A DNA stretch of 64,000 nt from Actinomycetota bacterium (GCA_027313705.1 DAHVDE010000041.1:62001-126000); one strand, 5' to 3'; positions 17,613-27,996 are shown, counted from the stretch's first letter. Notes: a model not told the origin generated them from the sequence alone. A program made the numbers and translations.

Positions 17613-19640
17613 TCAGACCTGAATGCGCTGCTCGATGGCCGCGGCGATCTCGTCGATGGCCTGGCCGATCGGCACGCCGTTGCGCTGCTGGCCGTCGCGG
17701 TACCTGAACGACACAGCTCCGGCGGCAACGTCGTCGTCACCGGCCAGCAGCATGAAGGGCACCTTCTGCTGCTGGGCGGTCCTGATCTTCTTCTGCATCC
17801 GGTCGGCACCGGTGTCGACCTGTACCCGGATGCCGCGCTTCCGCATAAGGGCGGCCACATCCTCCAGGTAAGGCACGTGGTGATCCGCGATCGGGATGCC
17901 CGTCACCTGGATCGGCGCCAGCCAGGGCGGGAACGCCCCGGCGTAGTGCTCGACGAGGATGCCGAAGAACCGTTCGATAGACCCGAACAGCGCACGGTGG
18001 ATCATCTGCGGCCGCTGCCTGGTCCCGTCGGCGGCCGTGTACTCGATGCCGAACCGGCCAGGCTCCTGGAAGTCAACCTGCAGAGTGGAAAGCTGCCAGC
18101 GCCGCCCGATCGCGTCCTTGACGTGCACGTCGATCTTGGGTGCGTAAAACGCGCCTTCGCCCTCGGCGATGACGTAAGGCAGTCCCGACTGATCGAGCGC
18201 GTGCTTGAGCGCCGCCTGCGCCGCGTCCCACTCGGCGATCTCTCCTACGTACTTCTCCGGCCTGGTAGAGAGCTCAGCCTCGAACTCGGTGAGCCCGTAG
18301 TCGCGCAGCAACCCGATCACGAAGTCGAGCAGGCTCGCCAGTTCGTCGGCAAGCTGGTCGGGACGGCAGAAGATGTGCGAGTCATCCTGAGTGAAGCCCC
18401 TGGCCCTGGTCAGTCCGTGCACCACCCCTGACTTCTCGTACCGGTACACGGTGCCGAACTCGAACAGCCGCAGCGGCAGTTCACGGTACGAGCGGCCACG
18501 CGATGCGTAGATCAGGATGTGCATCGGGCAGTTCATCGGCTTCGGGTAGTACTTCGCGCCCTCCATCTCCATGGGCGGGTACATGCCATCTGCGTACCAG
18601 TCGAGGTGCCCTGAGGTCTCGAACAGGGCCGACTTGGTGATGTGCGGGGTGGTGACGAACTCATAGCCCGCCTCTTCGTGCCGGCGGCGCGAGTAATCCT
18701 CCATCACCCGCCTGATGGTCCCCCCCTTGGGGTGGAACACCGGCAGGCCACTGCCGATCTCGACGGGGAAGGAGAAGAGGTCGAGTTCGGCGCCGAGCTT
18801 GCGATGGTCGCGCTTCTCCGCCTCGGCGAGCAGGTGCAGGTACTCGTCCTGCTGTTCACGTGACGGCCATGCGGTCCCGTAAATCCGCTGAAGCTGCGGG
18901 TTCTTCTCGCTGCCCCGCCAGTAAGCACCACCTGAGCGCATCAGCTTGAAGGCGGCCAGGTACTTGGTACTCGGCACGTGCGGGCCACGGCAGAGATCTC
19001 GCCACTTGAGTTCGCCCGACGCGGCGTCCAGATTGTCGTAGATGGTCAGCTCCCCGCCGCCAACCTCGACCATCTCCTCGACGCTCACCTCGGAAGGCGG
19101 CGCCCCGCCGGCCGCCGGCCCGGCGGGACCGCTGCCCTTCAGGCCGATCAGTTCGAGCTTGTATGGCTCGCCGGCCAGTTCCGCTCTGGCCTGCTCGTCG
19201 GTGACGACCCGGCGGCTGAACCGCTGGCCTTGCCTGACGATCTGCCGCATGCGCTGCTCAAGAGCCTTGAGGTCATCAGGACTGAACGCCTGCGCCACGT
19301 CGAAGTCGTAGTAGAAGCCGTTCTCGACGGGCGGACCGATGCCGAGCCTTGCCTCGGGATGAAGGTCCTGCACCGCCTGGGCCAGGACATGCGCGGTGGA
19401 GTGACGCATGATGGCCAGGCCCTCTGGAGACCTGATGCCGATCGGTGCGACCGCGTCGCCGTCGGCAAGCCGCCAGGCCAGGTCGCGCGCGCTGCCGTTG
19501 ACCCGCGCCGCGATGACCTCGCCGTCCGCCTCGGGAGCCTCCGCCGGCCAGAGTGCCTCAACCGCTTCTCCGGCCGTCGTGCCAGCTTCCACCACATGCT
19601 CGCGTCCGGCGAGAGTGATGTGAAGCTTGCTGGCAAGCAC
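17613..19640 (-). CDS. thrS: Threonyl-tRNA synthetase
   Basis: A 675-residue class II synthetase: N-terminal TGS-type domain (~residues 1-70), editing domain with [13 protein letters not shown] (HxxxH), catalytic core with motif 2 ([19 protein letters not shown]) and motif 3 ([17 protein letters not shown]), zinc ligand Cys in PMNCPMHI, and an anticodon-binding C-terminus. GTG start at 19640 with AAGGAG upstream. A Gly/Ala/Pro-rich insert ([14 protein letters not shown]) sits in the editing region. Confidence 0.95.
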   Translation of the reverse strand: MLASKLHITLAGREHVVEAGTTAGEAVEALWPAEAPEADGEVIAARVNGSARDLAWRLADGDAVAPIGIRSPEGLAIMRHSTAHVLAQAVQDLHPEARLGIGPPVENGFYYDFDVAQAFSPDDLKALEQRMRQIVRQGQRFSRRVVTDEQARAELAGEPYKLELIGLKGSGPAGPAAGGAPPSEVSVEEMVEVGGGELTIYDNLDAASGELKWRDLCRGPHVPSTKYLAAFKLMRSGGAYWRGSEKNPQLQRIYGTAWPSREQQDEYLHLLAEAEKRDHRKLGAELDLFSFPVEIGSGLPVFHPKGGTIRRVMEDYSRRRHEEAGYEFVTTPHITKSALFETSGHLDWYADGMYPPMEMEGAKYYPKPMNCPMHILIYASRGRSYRELPLRLFEFGTVYRYEKSGVVHGLTRARGFTQDDSHIFCRPDQLADELASLLDFVIGLLRDYGLTEFEAELSTRPEKYVGEIAEWDAAQAALKHALDQSGLPYVIAEGEGAFYAPKIDVHVKDAIGRRWQLSTLQVDFQEPGRFGIEYTAADGTRQRPQMIHRALFGSIERFFGILVEHYAGAFPPWLAPIQVTGIPIADHHVPYLEDVAALMRKRGIRVQVDTGADRMQKKIRTAQQQKVPFMLLAGDDDVAAGAVSFRYRDGQQRNGVPIGQAIDEIAAAIEQRIQV

Positions 19641-19794
19641 GGCTGACTCCTTGGCTTTTGGTGGTTGCTTGACTTCGGTTCTTTGATGCTAACGGTCAGC
19701 TCACGGCGACCGCATCTGAGTTCTGACGCCGACGAGGCGCCTGCCAGGACCTTAAGCCCCGGTCAGGCGCCTCGTGAGCACGCCTGGCCGGCGG

Positions 19795-22005
19795 TTACGT
19801 TGGCGTTACCGTTACCAGCGTTCCGTAGGTGAGGTAAGGCCAGATCGCCTTGGCCTCGCTGTAGGGCAGTTCGACACAGCCGAGGCTCTGCTGCGAGCCG
19901 TAGCTGTATCGCGGGAAGTAGTGCACGGCTTCACCGTCGTGGAAGTAAGCGACCCAGTAAACCTGGTCCGCGTACTTAGTGCCATTCGGGTTGGTCCCGC
20001 GCATGATCTGGCTCTGGTACCTGATGTACACCGGATCGGTCCTGACCGCCGTCGGCGAGGCGGGGATGCCGGTGTTCGCCAGGTGATGGAAGATCTCGGT
20101 GCCGTTGTGCCAGACCGTCAGGGTCTCTGGGTAGTGCTGGTTGGCGATCGCGTACGTGTAACCGTTCTTGTTCGTGTCGCCATTGGCCAGCGCCCAGAAC
20201 ATGGCCTTCCAGAGCCGGTGCCCGATCGCACCGGTCACGATCAGGCCCGCCTGGTTTTCCGTGATCATGTCCTCCATCAGACCGTGATCGGCCTGGAAAG
20301 CTGCTACGGCGCCAAGCAGAACCTCGCTTGGACCGTTAGGCGTCCACAGGCTTGCGAGCGTGGCCGGGTACCCGGACTGCAGGCTGTAGGTGCCCGAGGG
20401 CGGCGCATAGGCGGCGTAGTACTGCGCGTTCGCATTGGCAAGCGGTGGCGGGCTGCCCGAAGATGGCGTCCACGTCGCCGGCAGGTATCCGAGCTGGGTC
20501 AGGTCCTGCTCAAGCCGCACGATGCTGAACTTGCCCGTGGTGAACGTGTCGGAAACGGAGGCGGCCAGCTTGCCGCCCGCCGTCGAGACCACGCCCGTGC
20601 TGCCACCAGGAATCGAGATCTTGACCTTGGTGTTCTGCCAGAACCCCGCAGTCGGTACGAACGTGGCCGTGCTGCCCTTGATGGTCCAGTTGCCCTTGAT
20701 CTTCGGCTTGAGAGTGGGCAACGGCGAGTTCGGGCTCAGTGGCTTAGCGAACACGACCTTGATCGCGGCGCCGCCGTTCACGCCGGTCGCGCCGTCGGCC
20801 GGGGTCACGGAAGAGACCAGTTCCGGTCCCTTAGGAACGGTCTCCTTCCTGGCGACCGTCGTCTTGCCGGTACTGCGACTAGCGCTCGCGGTCGAGGCGT
20901 GACCGAAGTAATAGAAGCCCGCGCCTCCGAGCAGCACCGCCAGAACCGCGGCCGCAGCGACCAATGGCAGAGCGCGTCTCCCCTTCCGCCGCCCGCCGAG
21001 GTCGCCAGGATCAGACCCGCTCCGGCCACCAGACCCGCCGGACCCGCCGGACCCGCCAGACGACGCAGACCCGCCAGACGACGCAGACCCGCCGAACCCG
21101 CCAGACGACGCAGACCCGCCGAACCCGCCAGACGACGCGGACCCGCCGAACCCGCCAGACGACGCAGACCCGCCGGACGACGCAGACCCGCCGAACCCGC
21201 CGCTCGCGGCCGAGGCTACGCCAACCGATGCGGCCGCCCAGCCCGCTCCGGCGCCCGGCGAAGTCCTCGCCCTGGAGGTTCTCGCGCCGACAGGGAAGCC
21301 ATCCCCGGCCCGCTCGTCACCGCGCGCGGGCGCGCTTGACGCCTGCCAACGGCCCGACCTGGCCCACTCGTCCACGTCCCCCCCGTCAGCGAAAGCCGCG
21401 GCAGAGGCGGCGAGACCAGCGGACCCGCCAGACCGCGTGGTCGCGTAAGAGGAATAGTCAGAGCCGGCCGATTGCTCGGCAGGTGACGGTGCACGATGAA
21501 CCGCCTCCTGACCTAGCGCTGCGGCTGTCAGGGCGCTGAGCGGCCTGGTCGCCTGAATCGACGCCTCAGGCTCACTCACCGGGCCAGCCGGTGCCTTGAG
21601 CTTGAACACCGAGCCAGAAGGACTCATCGGGTCAGGTGTCCAGGCCGACCCGGAACTCGCAGCTGCCTCGCGAGCGTCGGCCGCCCGCGCCGGTTCATCC
21701 GGCCAGTACGAGCCTGAAGGACTCTTCGAGCCTGACGGACTCATCGAGCTGACGGGTCCAGGTGCCGCAGGCCAGCCAGCCGCGCTCGCAGGTCCGCCCA
21801 GACCGCCGCCCACGTCATCCGACGTGCGCATACCCGGTGATCCGTGCTTCCCAGACGGGCTAAGCGGCGCTCGGAATGCGGCATCGCCTGCACCCGCCGC
21901 GCTGAGACCAGCCGTGCCAGCACCCGATGAGTCAGCATCTCCACTTATTTTGGCGTCCTCGGCGTCCGGGCCGGGTCGCTTGCTGTGTGCCCCGATCTGT
22001 ACCAC
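19795..22005 (-). CDS. L,D-transpeptidase with long low-complexity cytoplasmic N-terminus
   Basis: A type II membrane protein of about 736 residues. Order: a long Ser/Gly/Pro-rich N-terminal region with GGSASSGGFGG repeats, a membrane helix (LPLVAAAAVLAVLLGGAGFYYF), an Ig-like domain (VSSVTPADGATGVNGG), a linker with a peptidoglycan-binding-like stretch, and a C-terminal YkuD domain with HYFPRY and catalytic SLGCVELP. It would make 3-3 peptidoglycan cross-links. The start is uncertain; I use GTG 22005 after GGGAAAGAG. A paralogue lies directly upstream on the same strand. Confidence 0.82.
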   Translation of the reverse strand: MVQIGAHSKRPGPDAEDAKISGDADSSGAGTAGLSAAGAGDAAFRAPLSPSGKHGSPGMRTSDDVGGGLGGPASAAGWPAAPGPVSSMSPSGSKSPSGSYWPDEPARAADAREAAASSGSAWTPDPMSPSGSVFKLKAPAGPVSEPEASIQATRPLSALTAAALGQEAVHRAPSPAEQSAGSDYSSYATTRSGGSAGLAASAAAFADGGDVDEWARSGRWQASSAPARGDERAGDGFPVGARTSRARTSPGAGAGWAAASVGVASAASGGFGGSASSGGSASSGGFGGSASSGGFGGSASSGGFGGSASSGGSASSGGSGGSGGSGGRSGSDPGDLGGRRKGRRALPLVAAAAVLAVLLGGAGFYYFGHASTASASRSTGKTTVARKETVPKGPELVSSVTPADGATGVNGGAAIKVVFAKPLSPNSPLPTLKPKIKGNWTIKGSTATFVPTAGFWQNTKVKISIPGGSTGVVSTAGGKLAASVSDTFTTGKFSIVRLEQDLTQLGYLPATWTPSSGSPPPLANANAQYYAAYAPPSGTYSLQSGYPATLASLWTPNGPSEVLLGAVAAFQADHGLMEDMITENQAGLIVTGAIGHRLWKAMFWALANGDTNKNGYTYAIANQHYPETLTVWHNGTEIFHHLANTGIPASPTAVRTDPVYIRYQSQIMRGTNPNGTKYADQVYWVAYFHDGEAVHYFPRYSYGSQQSLGCVELPYSEAKAIWPYLTYGTLVTVTPT
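21018..21205. repeat. Tandem repeat inside the transpeptidase gene
   Basis: A ~30-bp unit (core GACGCAGACCCGCCGAACCC) in repeated full and half copies. On the minus strand it encodes SASSGGFGG modules in the cytoplasmic tail. It stays in frame, which suggests copy-number variation is tolerated. Confidence 0.8.
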
Positions 22006-22192
22006 CTCTTTCCCATCGCCGAGTCTAAGTAACGCTCGGGACCATCGGCGGCCAGATCCGGTGAAGAAACGAGTACAAATGTCGGCTCGATAGCTGTTGA
22101 GCGGGCTCATCCACCGCCCGGTCACCTCTGTTCGCATACGCCGAGCGGCCGGGCCCCTCCCCAAAGGCCCGGCCGCCGGCTCGCTGGTTATC

Positions 22193-23497
22193 TCAGCTGG
22201 TGACCGTCACCAGGCTCCCGTACGTGAGGTAGGGCCACGCCTGCTCGGCACTCGTATAAGGGAGCTCGACGCACCCGAGGCTCTGCGGGTATCCGTAGTA
22301 GCCGCGCGGGAAGTAGTGGACCGCGTCCCCGCCGTTGAAGTACGCCACGAAGCTGACCGGATCCGCGTAGTGACTGCCATCGGGGTTCGTTCCCTGCATG
22401 ATCTGGAACCGGTAGCGCAGGTACACGGGGAAGGTGCCCGACACCGTTGGGTCGATCGGTATGCCGGTATTAGTTAGACTATGAAGTACTTTATGGCCAT
22501 TGTGCCAAATTGTCAGAGTTTCCGGCAGTGACTTATTCGCAACGGCGTACGTATAACCGACCTTGTTGCGGTCGGAACTCGCCGCGGCCAAGAACAGCTC
22601 GCGCCAGAATTTCTTGCTGATGATCCCGTTGACCGTGAGGCCATGCTGGGCCTGGAACGCCATCACGGCACCTTGCAGCACGACGTTGGCATGCCCGGCG
22701 ACCCACTGCGCGCGCAAGCTTGCCGGGTAGCCTGGCTTCCAGGTGAACGATCCGCTCGGCGGACTATACGCCAGTTGCTCCTGTCCCGCGACCCCGCCGT
22801 AAGACGGCTCGCCCGACATCCGGCCGCTCCCGTTCGCCGTCCAGGTCATCGGCAGGTAGCCGAGCTGGCCGAGGACTTGATCCAGCCTGAGCTCAGAGTA
22901 AGAACCGGTCTTGAATCTGACCGTCGTGTTCCCCGCGACCAGCCCTCCGACCGTGCTGTGCAAGCCGGTCAGTCCGGCCGGGATGTGGAGCGTATAGCGC
23001 GTCGAAGGATCGAGCGGAGCACTCGGGGTGAAGGTCAGTTCCTGCCCGGCCGTCTGCCACTGGCCGGCCACCGCGGGCGTGAAGCTCGGCACGACCGAGG
23101 TTGGCGCGAGCTTGGCGGAGAAGACGATCTGCACCGTCGCAGCGCCACTTACCCGGTCAGACTTGGCGACCGGAGTGACAGAGACGATGTGCAGCTTGGG
23201 CGCCGAGGGATCGGGGACGGACTGAGAGCCCGCCTCCTTGACGGTCCTCGGGCCATGATGAGTGCCTGAGTTGGCGAGAACCGTCAGCCCGGCGACACCG
23301 GCGGCGACCGCGACGCCGAGTACCACCGAGGTGGTCAGGCCCGCCCGCGCCGCTGCACCCGCCCGCCCGCTCTTGGTCTTGTTTTGCACAATCTCGGCGG
23401 CCGTCTCGGCTAGCGGCCCGCCGCTTTCCTGTCCGCAGTTGCCGTCATCGGCCTGTCGCGGCGTTTCGTTGTCCCGACCGGGCTCCCGCTCTGTCAC
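22193..23497 (-). CDS. L,D-transpeptidase (paralogue of the neighbouring gene)
   Basis: A 434-residue type II membrane protein: short charged N-terminus, membrane helix (TTSVVLGVAVAAGVAGLTVLA), Ig-like domain (VSVTPVAKSDRVSGAATVQI), a linker ending near AVMAFQAQHGLTVNG (peptidoglycan-binding-like), and a YkuD domain with HYFPRGYYGYPQ and catalytic SLGCVELP. I prefer the GTG at 23497, which follows GGGGGAGAGG, over an upstream ATG. Same fold order as the downstream gene but without the repeat-rich tail. The two look like a tandem duplication. Confidence 0.85.
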   Translation of the reverse strand: MTEREPGRDNETPRQADDGNCGQESGGPLAETAAEIVQNKTKSGRAGAAARAGLTTSVVLGVAVAAGVAGLTVLANSGTHHGPRTVKEAGSQSVPDPSAPKLHIVSVTPVAKSDRVSGAATVQIVFSAKLAPTSVVPSFTPAVAGQWQTAGQELTFTPSAPLDPSTRYTLHIPAGLTGLHSTVGGLVAGNTTVRFKTGSYSELRLDQVLGQLGYLPMTWTANGSGRMSGEPSYGGVAGQEQLAYSPPSGSFTWKPGYPASLRAQWVAGHANVVLQGAVMAFQAQHGLTVNGIISKKFWRELFLAAASSDRNKVGYTYAVANKSLPETLTIWHNGHKVLHSLTNTGIPIDPTVSGTFPVYLRYRFQIMQGTNPDGSHYADPVSFVAYFNGGDAVHYFPRGYYGYPQSLGCVELPYTSAEQAWPYLTYGSLVTVTS

Positions 23498-24183
23498 GCC
23501 TCTCCCCCGTTCATGCCACCGGCCAGTCAAGCTCTCACCGAGCAGACCGTATCGCCGTAACTACTCTGTGTCATCGATAGTTACCCGACGAGCCTTTACG
23601 AATATCTATGGCCGGCGCAAACCGTTGATCAGCTAGGCCGGCACGCTGCCCAGCCCGCTGCTCGGGCGCGGCCACTTCGGCCGCCGCGGCGGCCGCGACG
23701 CCCGGCGACCGCGCGGGCTACATATGTCGTGCCGATAAGTCGTTGACGAGGAAAAGGCGATAGCCACCATGACCGACTTTGCAGACCGAGGCGATCAGGC
23801 ACACCAGCCACCAGGGCGACAGCCAGCGCGGTCTCGAGTGCTTCGGCCAGCGCGATAGCGGCGCAGACCTTGGCCATGCCAGCCGCCGCTACAGCGGCCA
23901 GTGCGGGATCGCGGCCCGTGACCGGCCGCCAGGACGACGGCATCGCCTGCGCGAGCGCGAGGTCATGCGGTGCCGTCGGCTACGACGCCACGACTGACGG
24001 CCAGCCGCCTGCTAGGCCAAGTGGAACGCAAGAAGTCTCCCCCAAGACCCCACCTCGCCAAGACCCGACCCCGGCCCAGCCCCAGGTCTTCCGCGGGGGC
24101 TCCGGGGGTTCGTACCCCCGGGCTAAACACTCCGGCCCCCAGCGCAGATGACCGCAGGTCATCAAGCATGCGAGGCCGGCACG
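23498..24183. other. Intergenic stretch without a supported gene
   Basis: I see no convincing coding sequence in these 686 bases. Open frames exist on both strands but lack ribosome sites and recognisable protein patterns. A strong hairpin (CCGGGGGTTCGTACCCCCGG, near 24104-24123) precedes tRNA-Val on the opposite side. Confidence 0.5.
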
Positions 24184-24255
24184 TGGGCGATACTGGGATC
24201 GAACCAGTGACCTCCTCGGTGTGAACGAGGCGCTCTCCCGCTGAGCCAATCGCCC
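24184..24255 (-). tRNA. tRNA-Val (CAC)
   Basis: A 72-nt cloverleaf: acceptor GGGCGAT/ATCGCCC, discriminator A, D-arm GCTC/GAGC, anticodon stem CCTCG/CGAGG around loop TTCACAC (CAC), T-arm with GGTTCGATCCC. CCA not encoded. Confidence 0.95.
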
Positions 24256-24661
24256 GTGCCCGAAGGCTATGTACCACCTGACGGCGCCTTCACAGGCTAG
24301 CGCATCCAGGCCCTCCTCTGTACCGGAGATTGCTCGCCTGGGCGGCGTGCACGTCGCAGCGCCTGGGCCACGCGAAGGTTATACCTAAGCTTTGCTACAC
24401 ACAGGGTGAGACGAACGTCACACTGCGTAAGGGCAGGTCACAGGAACAGTCTGCAGGTCTTTCCGCGTTCAGAGTCAAGAAGCGTTTGACCAGGTCACAG
24501 GTCTTTTGATGATCAGTGACCGAGGTTACGAGCGGTCGGGATCGCGGAATCTACCCCCGCAAGGCAATAACTCCGCGAAACCAATGCCATCAATGCGATG
24601 GCAATCGCACCAATTACGCATGACGGTATTCCGTGATGCATAAGGCAAAGGTCAGAACCCC
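24256..24661. other. Long leader/promoter region upstream of the SsgB-like gene
   Basis: About 400 non-coding bases, less GC-rich than the flanks, between tRNA-Val (minus) and the SsgB-like gene (plus). It contains short runs such as CAATGCCATCAATGCGATGGCAATCGC with a local dyad (TGCCATC/GATGGCA). It presumably carries the developmental gene's promoter; I cannot pick a single -10 with confidence. Confidence 0.4.
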
Positions 24662-25096
24662 ATGATGAACAGCGTTACGGTCTCCGCTGAGCTGGGCCTC
24701 AGCCTAGTGGTTCCCGAGCACGGAGCCGTTCCTCTCGTGGCCAGCCTCGACTACAGCGCCGACGATCCTTACGCCATCAAGATGGCGTTCCACGTCGGCG
24801 CGGACGAACCGGTCGAGTGGATCTTCGGCAGGGAATTGCTCGCCCGTGGCCTGCAGGCACCGGCCGGAGAAGGCGACGTCCAGGTGTGGCCAGGCGGCTC
24901 GCCGGACGGCTACTCCGCTGGACACGAGGTCTTGAACATTGCCCTCTCCTCCCCCTTCGGAGAGGCGCACTTCGAGGCACCGCTCAGCGAGGTCGCCGAG
25001 TTCCTCAAGAGCACGTGCGAGATCGTGCCGACCGGTGCGGAGAGCGACTTCATCGACGTCGATGGCGAGCTGGACGAACTGCTCTGGCAGGCCTGA
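24662..25096 (+). CDS. SsgA/SsgB-family sporulation and cell-division regulator
   Basis: A 144-residue SALP-family protein over its full length. Diagnostic pieces: LSLVVPEHGAVPLVASLDYS, DDPYAIKMAFHVGADEPVEW, RELLARGLQAPAGEGDVQVW and a C-terminal FIDVDGELDELL. In Streptomyces SsgB helps place FtsZ rings at sporulation septa. Its presence argues for a morphologically complex actinomycete. Two ATGs (24662, 24665) could start it; AAAGGTC lies about 8 nt upstream. Confidence 0.88.
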   Translation: MMNSVTVSAELGLSLVVPEHGAVPLVASLDYSADDPYAIKMAFHVGADEPVEWIFGRELLARGLQAPAGEGDVQVWPGGSPDGYSAGHEVLNIALSSPFGEAHFEAPLSEVAEFLKSTCEIVPTGAESDFIDVDGELDELLWQA

Positions 25097-25126
25097 GCCA
25101 GGCTCTGGCCTGGTGCTTGCTGGCCG

Positions 25127-25954
25127 TCAGGGATCGATGTTTTCCGCCGCGCGAAGCGTGAAGGTCGCCGCGGCCTTTCTGGTAACCGGGCCAGGCGCGG
25201 CCGGCAGCGGATTGCCGTTGACGTTCCTGATCGGCTGCACGTCCCTGGTCGTGCCGGACAGGAAAGCTTCGTCGGCTTCAGCGAGCGAGTCGAGCGGCAG
25301 GTCGGCCTCTTCCGCGCCTGACCACTCGATGACCAGTGCCCTGGTGACCCCGGCCAGGCAGCCAGCGGACAGGGGCGGAGTCAGCAGGCGACCGCCCTTG
25401 ACCACGAAGACGTTAGTTCCCGTGCCCTCGCAGAGCTGGCCGACCGTGTTGCCGAAGATCGCCTCACTGCCGCCGCGCTCGCTCGCGTAGGCGAGTGCGC
25501 GTACGTTCTCGCCGTAGGACGTCGTCTTGAGCCCGGACAGCGCACCGCGCTCGTTCCTTGGCCAGGGCACAGTCACCACGTCGACTGCGGCGGCAGGGAA
25601 AGGCTGAGCGGCCATCGCCACGATCGCCGTGGCTGGTGATCCTGGGTTGCGCTCGGAGCCGAGCGGCGCCATTCCGGCCGTGAAGGTAACCCGCATCCGC
25701 GCCAGCGGCGGTGGCTCAGCCGCGCCGACGACCTCAAGCGCGCCCGTCCTGATGGCCTCAAGGTCGGGCTCGGGCAGGCCAAGGCCGAGTGCCGACCGGC
25801 GCAGGCGCTGCAGGTGCCTGGTCATCGCGAACGGGACGCCCGCGGCCACCTTGATCGTCTCGAATACTCCGTCACCGACGACCAGGCCATGGTCAAAGAC
25901 AGAGACTCTGGCATCGTCGTCGGGGAGCAACTCCCCGTTTATCCATACCGTCAC
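25127..25954 (-). CDS. Class IV PLP aminotransferase (aminodeoxychorismate lyase-like)
   Basis: A 275-residue fold-type IV PLP enzyme. The PLP lysine is in LKTTSYGENVRAL, preceded by VSVFDHGLVVGDGVFET and followed by CEGTGTNVFVV and LSGTTRDVQPI. Family members include aminodeoxychorismate lyase (PabC, folate pathway), branched-chain and D-amino acid aminotransferases. The size and the FDHGLVVGDGVFE block favour the PabC/BCAT-like group, but motifs alone do not separate them. No folate genes are adjacent. Confidence 0.8.
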   Translation of the reverse strand: MTVWINGELLPDDDARVSVFDHGLVVGDGVFETIKVAAGVPFAMTRHLQRLRRSALGLGLPEPDLEAIRTGALEVVGAAEPPPLARMRVTFTAGMAPLGSERNPGSPATAIVAMAAQPFPAAAVDVVTVPWPRNERGALSGLKTTSYGENVRALAYASERGGSEAIFGNTVGQLCEGTGTNVFVVKGGRLLTPPLSAGCLAGVTRALVIEWSGAEEADLPLDSLAEADEAFLSGTTRDVQPIRNVNGNPLPAAPGPVTRKAAATFTLRAAENIDP

Positions 25955-26030
25955 GAACCCAGACGCTAGCCGGTCGGCCGCCGGTGCGCGAGTTCAATGC
26001 CGCTATTTGCCTGGCGAGGCCGGCTCGTGC

Positions 26031-27569
26031 TTATCTAAGGTCACCGCACGAATTGCCGGCCGTCGCGCAGATGTCGGGAATCAGCCGCTCGACCGCCATG
26101 ATCTGCTCGCTTACTTCCCTGTCCACCATCATCGCCGGGACGTGTGCCCTGACCAGATCATGCACGGCGGCGACGGCCTGCGCGGGCGCGGCGATATCGG
26201 CCCGCAGGCCGATGCCCTGCACCGCGCACAGCATCTCGACCGCGAGGCAAGTGCGCACGTTCGTCACTACTTCGCGTAGCTTGCGTACCGCTGTCCACCC
26301 CATGGACACGTGGTCTTCTTGCTTGCCCGAGGTTGGAATTGTGTCCACGCTGGCCGGGTGGGCGAGGACTTTGTTCTCGCTGACCAGCGAAGCGGCCGTG
26401 TACTGCGCCAGCATGTAGCCGGAGTTGGTGCCCGCGGCAGGCGCGAGGAACGGGGGCAGGCCGCGCGAGAACGCCGGGTCGAGCATGCGGTCCACCCGGC
26501 GCTCGCTGATGCTGGCCAGTTCCGAGATCGCCATGGCCAGCATGTCGGCCGCGAACGCGAGCGGCTCACCATGAAAGTTACCTGTGGTCATGACCTCGCC
26601 GTCAGGCACGATGACCGGATTATCGACAATCGCGCCGAGTTCGGTGTCGATGATGTTCCTGGCGAACGTCAGCACGTCCCGCACGGCCCCGTGCACCTGG
26701 GGCGCGCACCTCAGGCAGTAGGCGTCTTGCACGGCATGGGCGCTGTGCCGGTGGCTGGCCATGAGTGCCGAACCGGCCAGCAACGCCCGCAGGTTGGCGG
26801 CGCTGGCTAGCTGGCCAGGATGGGGCCTGATCACCTGGACCCGCTCGTCGTAGGGCCGACTCGTGCACAGCAACGCTTCCACCGACAGCGCGCACGCTAT
26901 GTCTGCGGCCTTGACAAGCAATTCTGTGTCGCGGACCGAGAACGCGAGCAGCGCCTGCATCGGCTCGGTCCCGTTCACCAGCGACAGCCCTTCCTTCGGC
27001 GCTAGCACCAGCGGCTCGATTCCGTGCTCGGCCAGGACCTCGCCGGCCGGCCGGCCGCTCTTCGGGTCGCCGGGGGCGCGCAGGCGGCCTTCGCCGATGA
27101 GTGGCTGTGCCAGGTGGGCAAGCTGGGCGAGATCGCCGGACGCACCTACCGATCCCTTGCCGGGGATAACCGGCAGAAGATTGCTGTTGAGCAATTCGAT
27201 GAGGCGCCTCGGCAGGTCGGCACGGACCCCTGAGTAACCGGCCGCCAGGGTCCTTGCCCTCAGCAGGAGCAGCGCGCGGACGGTCTCGTCGCCAAGCGGC
27301 TCACCCGTGGCTGCCGCATGCGACATCACGATCGCGCGCTGAAGCGTGGCGAGATCTTCGACCCCGACGCGCGTGTCGGCCAGGGCGCCGAACCCGGTAT
27401 TTACGCCGTACACCGCGTCCTGGCCGCCGATCGCGGCATTCACGACGCTGAGGCTGGCCGCCATCCTGGCAGGGACATCAGGCCCAAGCTCGGCCCTCGC
27501 CGCGCCGATAGCCACATCTACGACATCTTCTACGGTCAGCGGGTCACCGTTGACGATCACTGTGCGCAT
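26031..27569 (-). CDS. hutH: Histidine ammonia-lyase
   Basis: A 512-residue ammonia-lyase that converts histidine to urocanate. The Ala-Ser-Gly triplet that forms the MIO cofactor is in GSVGASGDLAQLAHL. Other family blocks are YGVNTGFGALAD, LVNGTEPMQALLAF and QEDHVSMGWTAVRKL. I chose ATG 27569 because homology (MRTVIVNGDPLTVED) starts there. No other hut genes are in the window, as is usual for scattered actinomycete hut genes. Confidence 0.92.
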   Translation of the reverse strand: MRTVIVNGDPLTVEDVVDVAIGAARAELGPDVPARMAASLSVVNAAIGGQDAVYGVNTGFGALADTRVGVEDLATLQRAIVMSHAAATGEPLGDETVRALLLLRARTLAAGYSGVRADLPRRLIELLNSNLLPVIPGKGSVGASGDLAQLAHLAQPLIGEGRLRAPGDPKSGRPAGEVLAEHGIEPLVLAPKEGLSLVNGTEPMQALLAFSVRDTELLVKAADIACALSVEALLCTSRPYDERVQVIRPHPGQLASAANLRALLAGSALMASHRHSAHAVQDAYCLRCAPQVHGAVRDVLTFARNIIDTELGAIVDNPVIVPDGEVMTTGNFHGEPLAFAADMLAMAISELASISERRVDRMLDPAFSRGLPPFLAPAAGTNSGYMLAQYTAASLVSENKVLAHPASVDTIPTSGKQEDHVSMGWTAVRKLREVVTNVRTCLAVEMLCAVQGIGLRADIAAPAQAVAAVHDLVRAHVPAMMVDREVSEQIMAVERLIPDICATAGNSCGDLR

Positions 27570-27649
27570 GTCAGACAGCCTGCCCACCTACGCACCAGAA
27601 GACAAATCGGGAGCCGCCCCAGGTTGGCTCTGGCGCACGCGCCAGTCTC

Positions 27650-27782
27650 GCAGGCGCCCAGCCCTCGCCGCGCCCAGCCCCCAGCCCCGCACGCAGCCCC
27701 GCCGCAGGCACCCAGCCCCCAGCCCCGCACCCAGCCCCGCCGCAGGCGCCCAGCCCCAGCCCCGCCGCAGGCGCCCAGCCCC
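27650..27782. repeat. C-rich imperfect tandem repeat upstream of hutH
   Basis: Repeated CCCAGCCCCCAGCCCCGC and GCCCCGCCGCAGGCGCCCAG modules, about 35-40 bp per unit, on a strongly C-biased strand. It runs directly into the REP-like palindromes at 27783-27876. No gene supported. Confidence 0.7.
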
Positions 27783-27876
27783 CACGGCGCCACAACGTGG
27801 GGGTTTCCCGCCGTGCCCAACCCCCACGATGTCGCAACGTGGGTGCTATAGCACCTGCAATGTGACATCGTGGGGC
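27783..27876. repeat. REP-like intergenic palindromes, copy B (two units)
   Basis: A short unit (CACGGCGCCACAACGTGGGG) is followed by a full ~55-bp dyad from 27821: CCCCCACGATGTCGCAACG, a perfect TGCTATAGCA centre (27843-27852) and a right arm ending in ACATCGTGGGG. The full unit matches copy A at 6161-6220 closely. Confidence 0.7.
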
Positions 27877-27996
27877 CTTCGGAACTGGGGACTCGGGGGC
27901 CGGTGTCCGTTTTGGGGGGTGTGCGGGTCGGCTGGTAAGTCCGGCGAGCAAGTGGGGCGGTGCGATACGCTTAGGAACGTTGATCGCAGGGTCGAA

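Noticed and set aside
21018-21205. CRISPR array
   Set aside because: The repeats are in-frame coding units without unique spacers of constant length.
27650-27782. CRISPR array or coding region
   Set aside because: C-rich imperfect tandem repeat with no spacer structure and no plausible protein.
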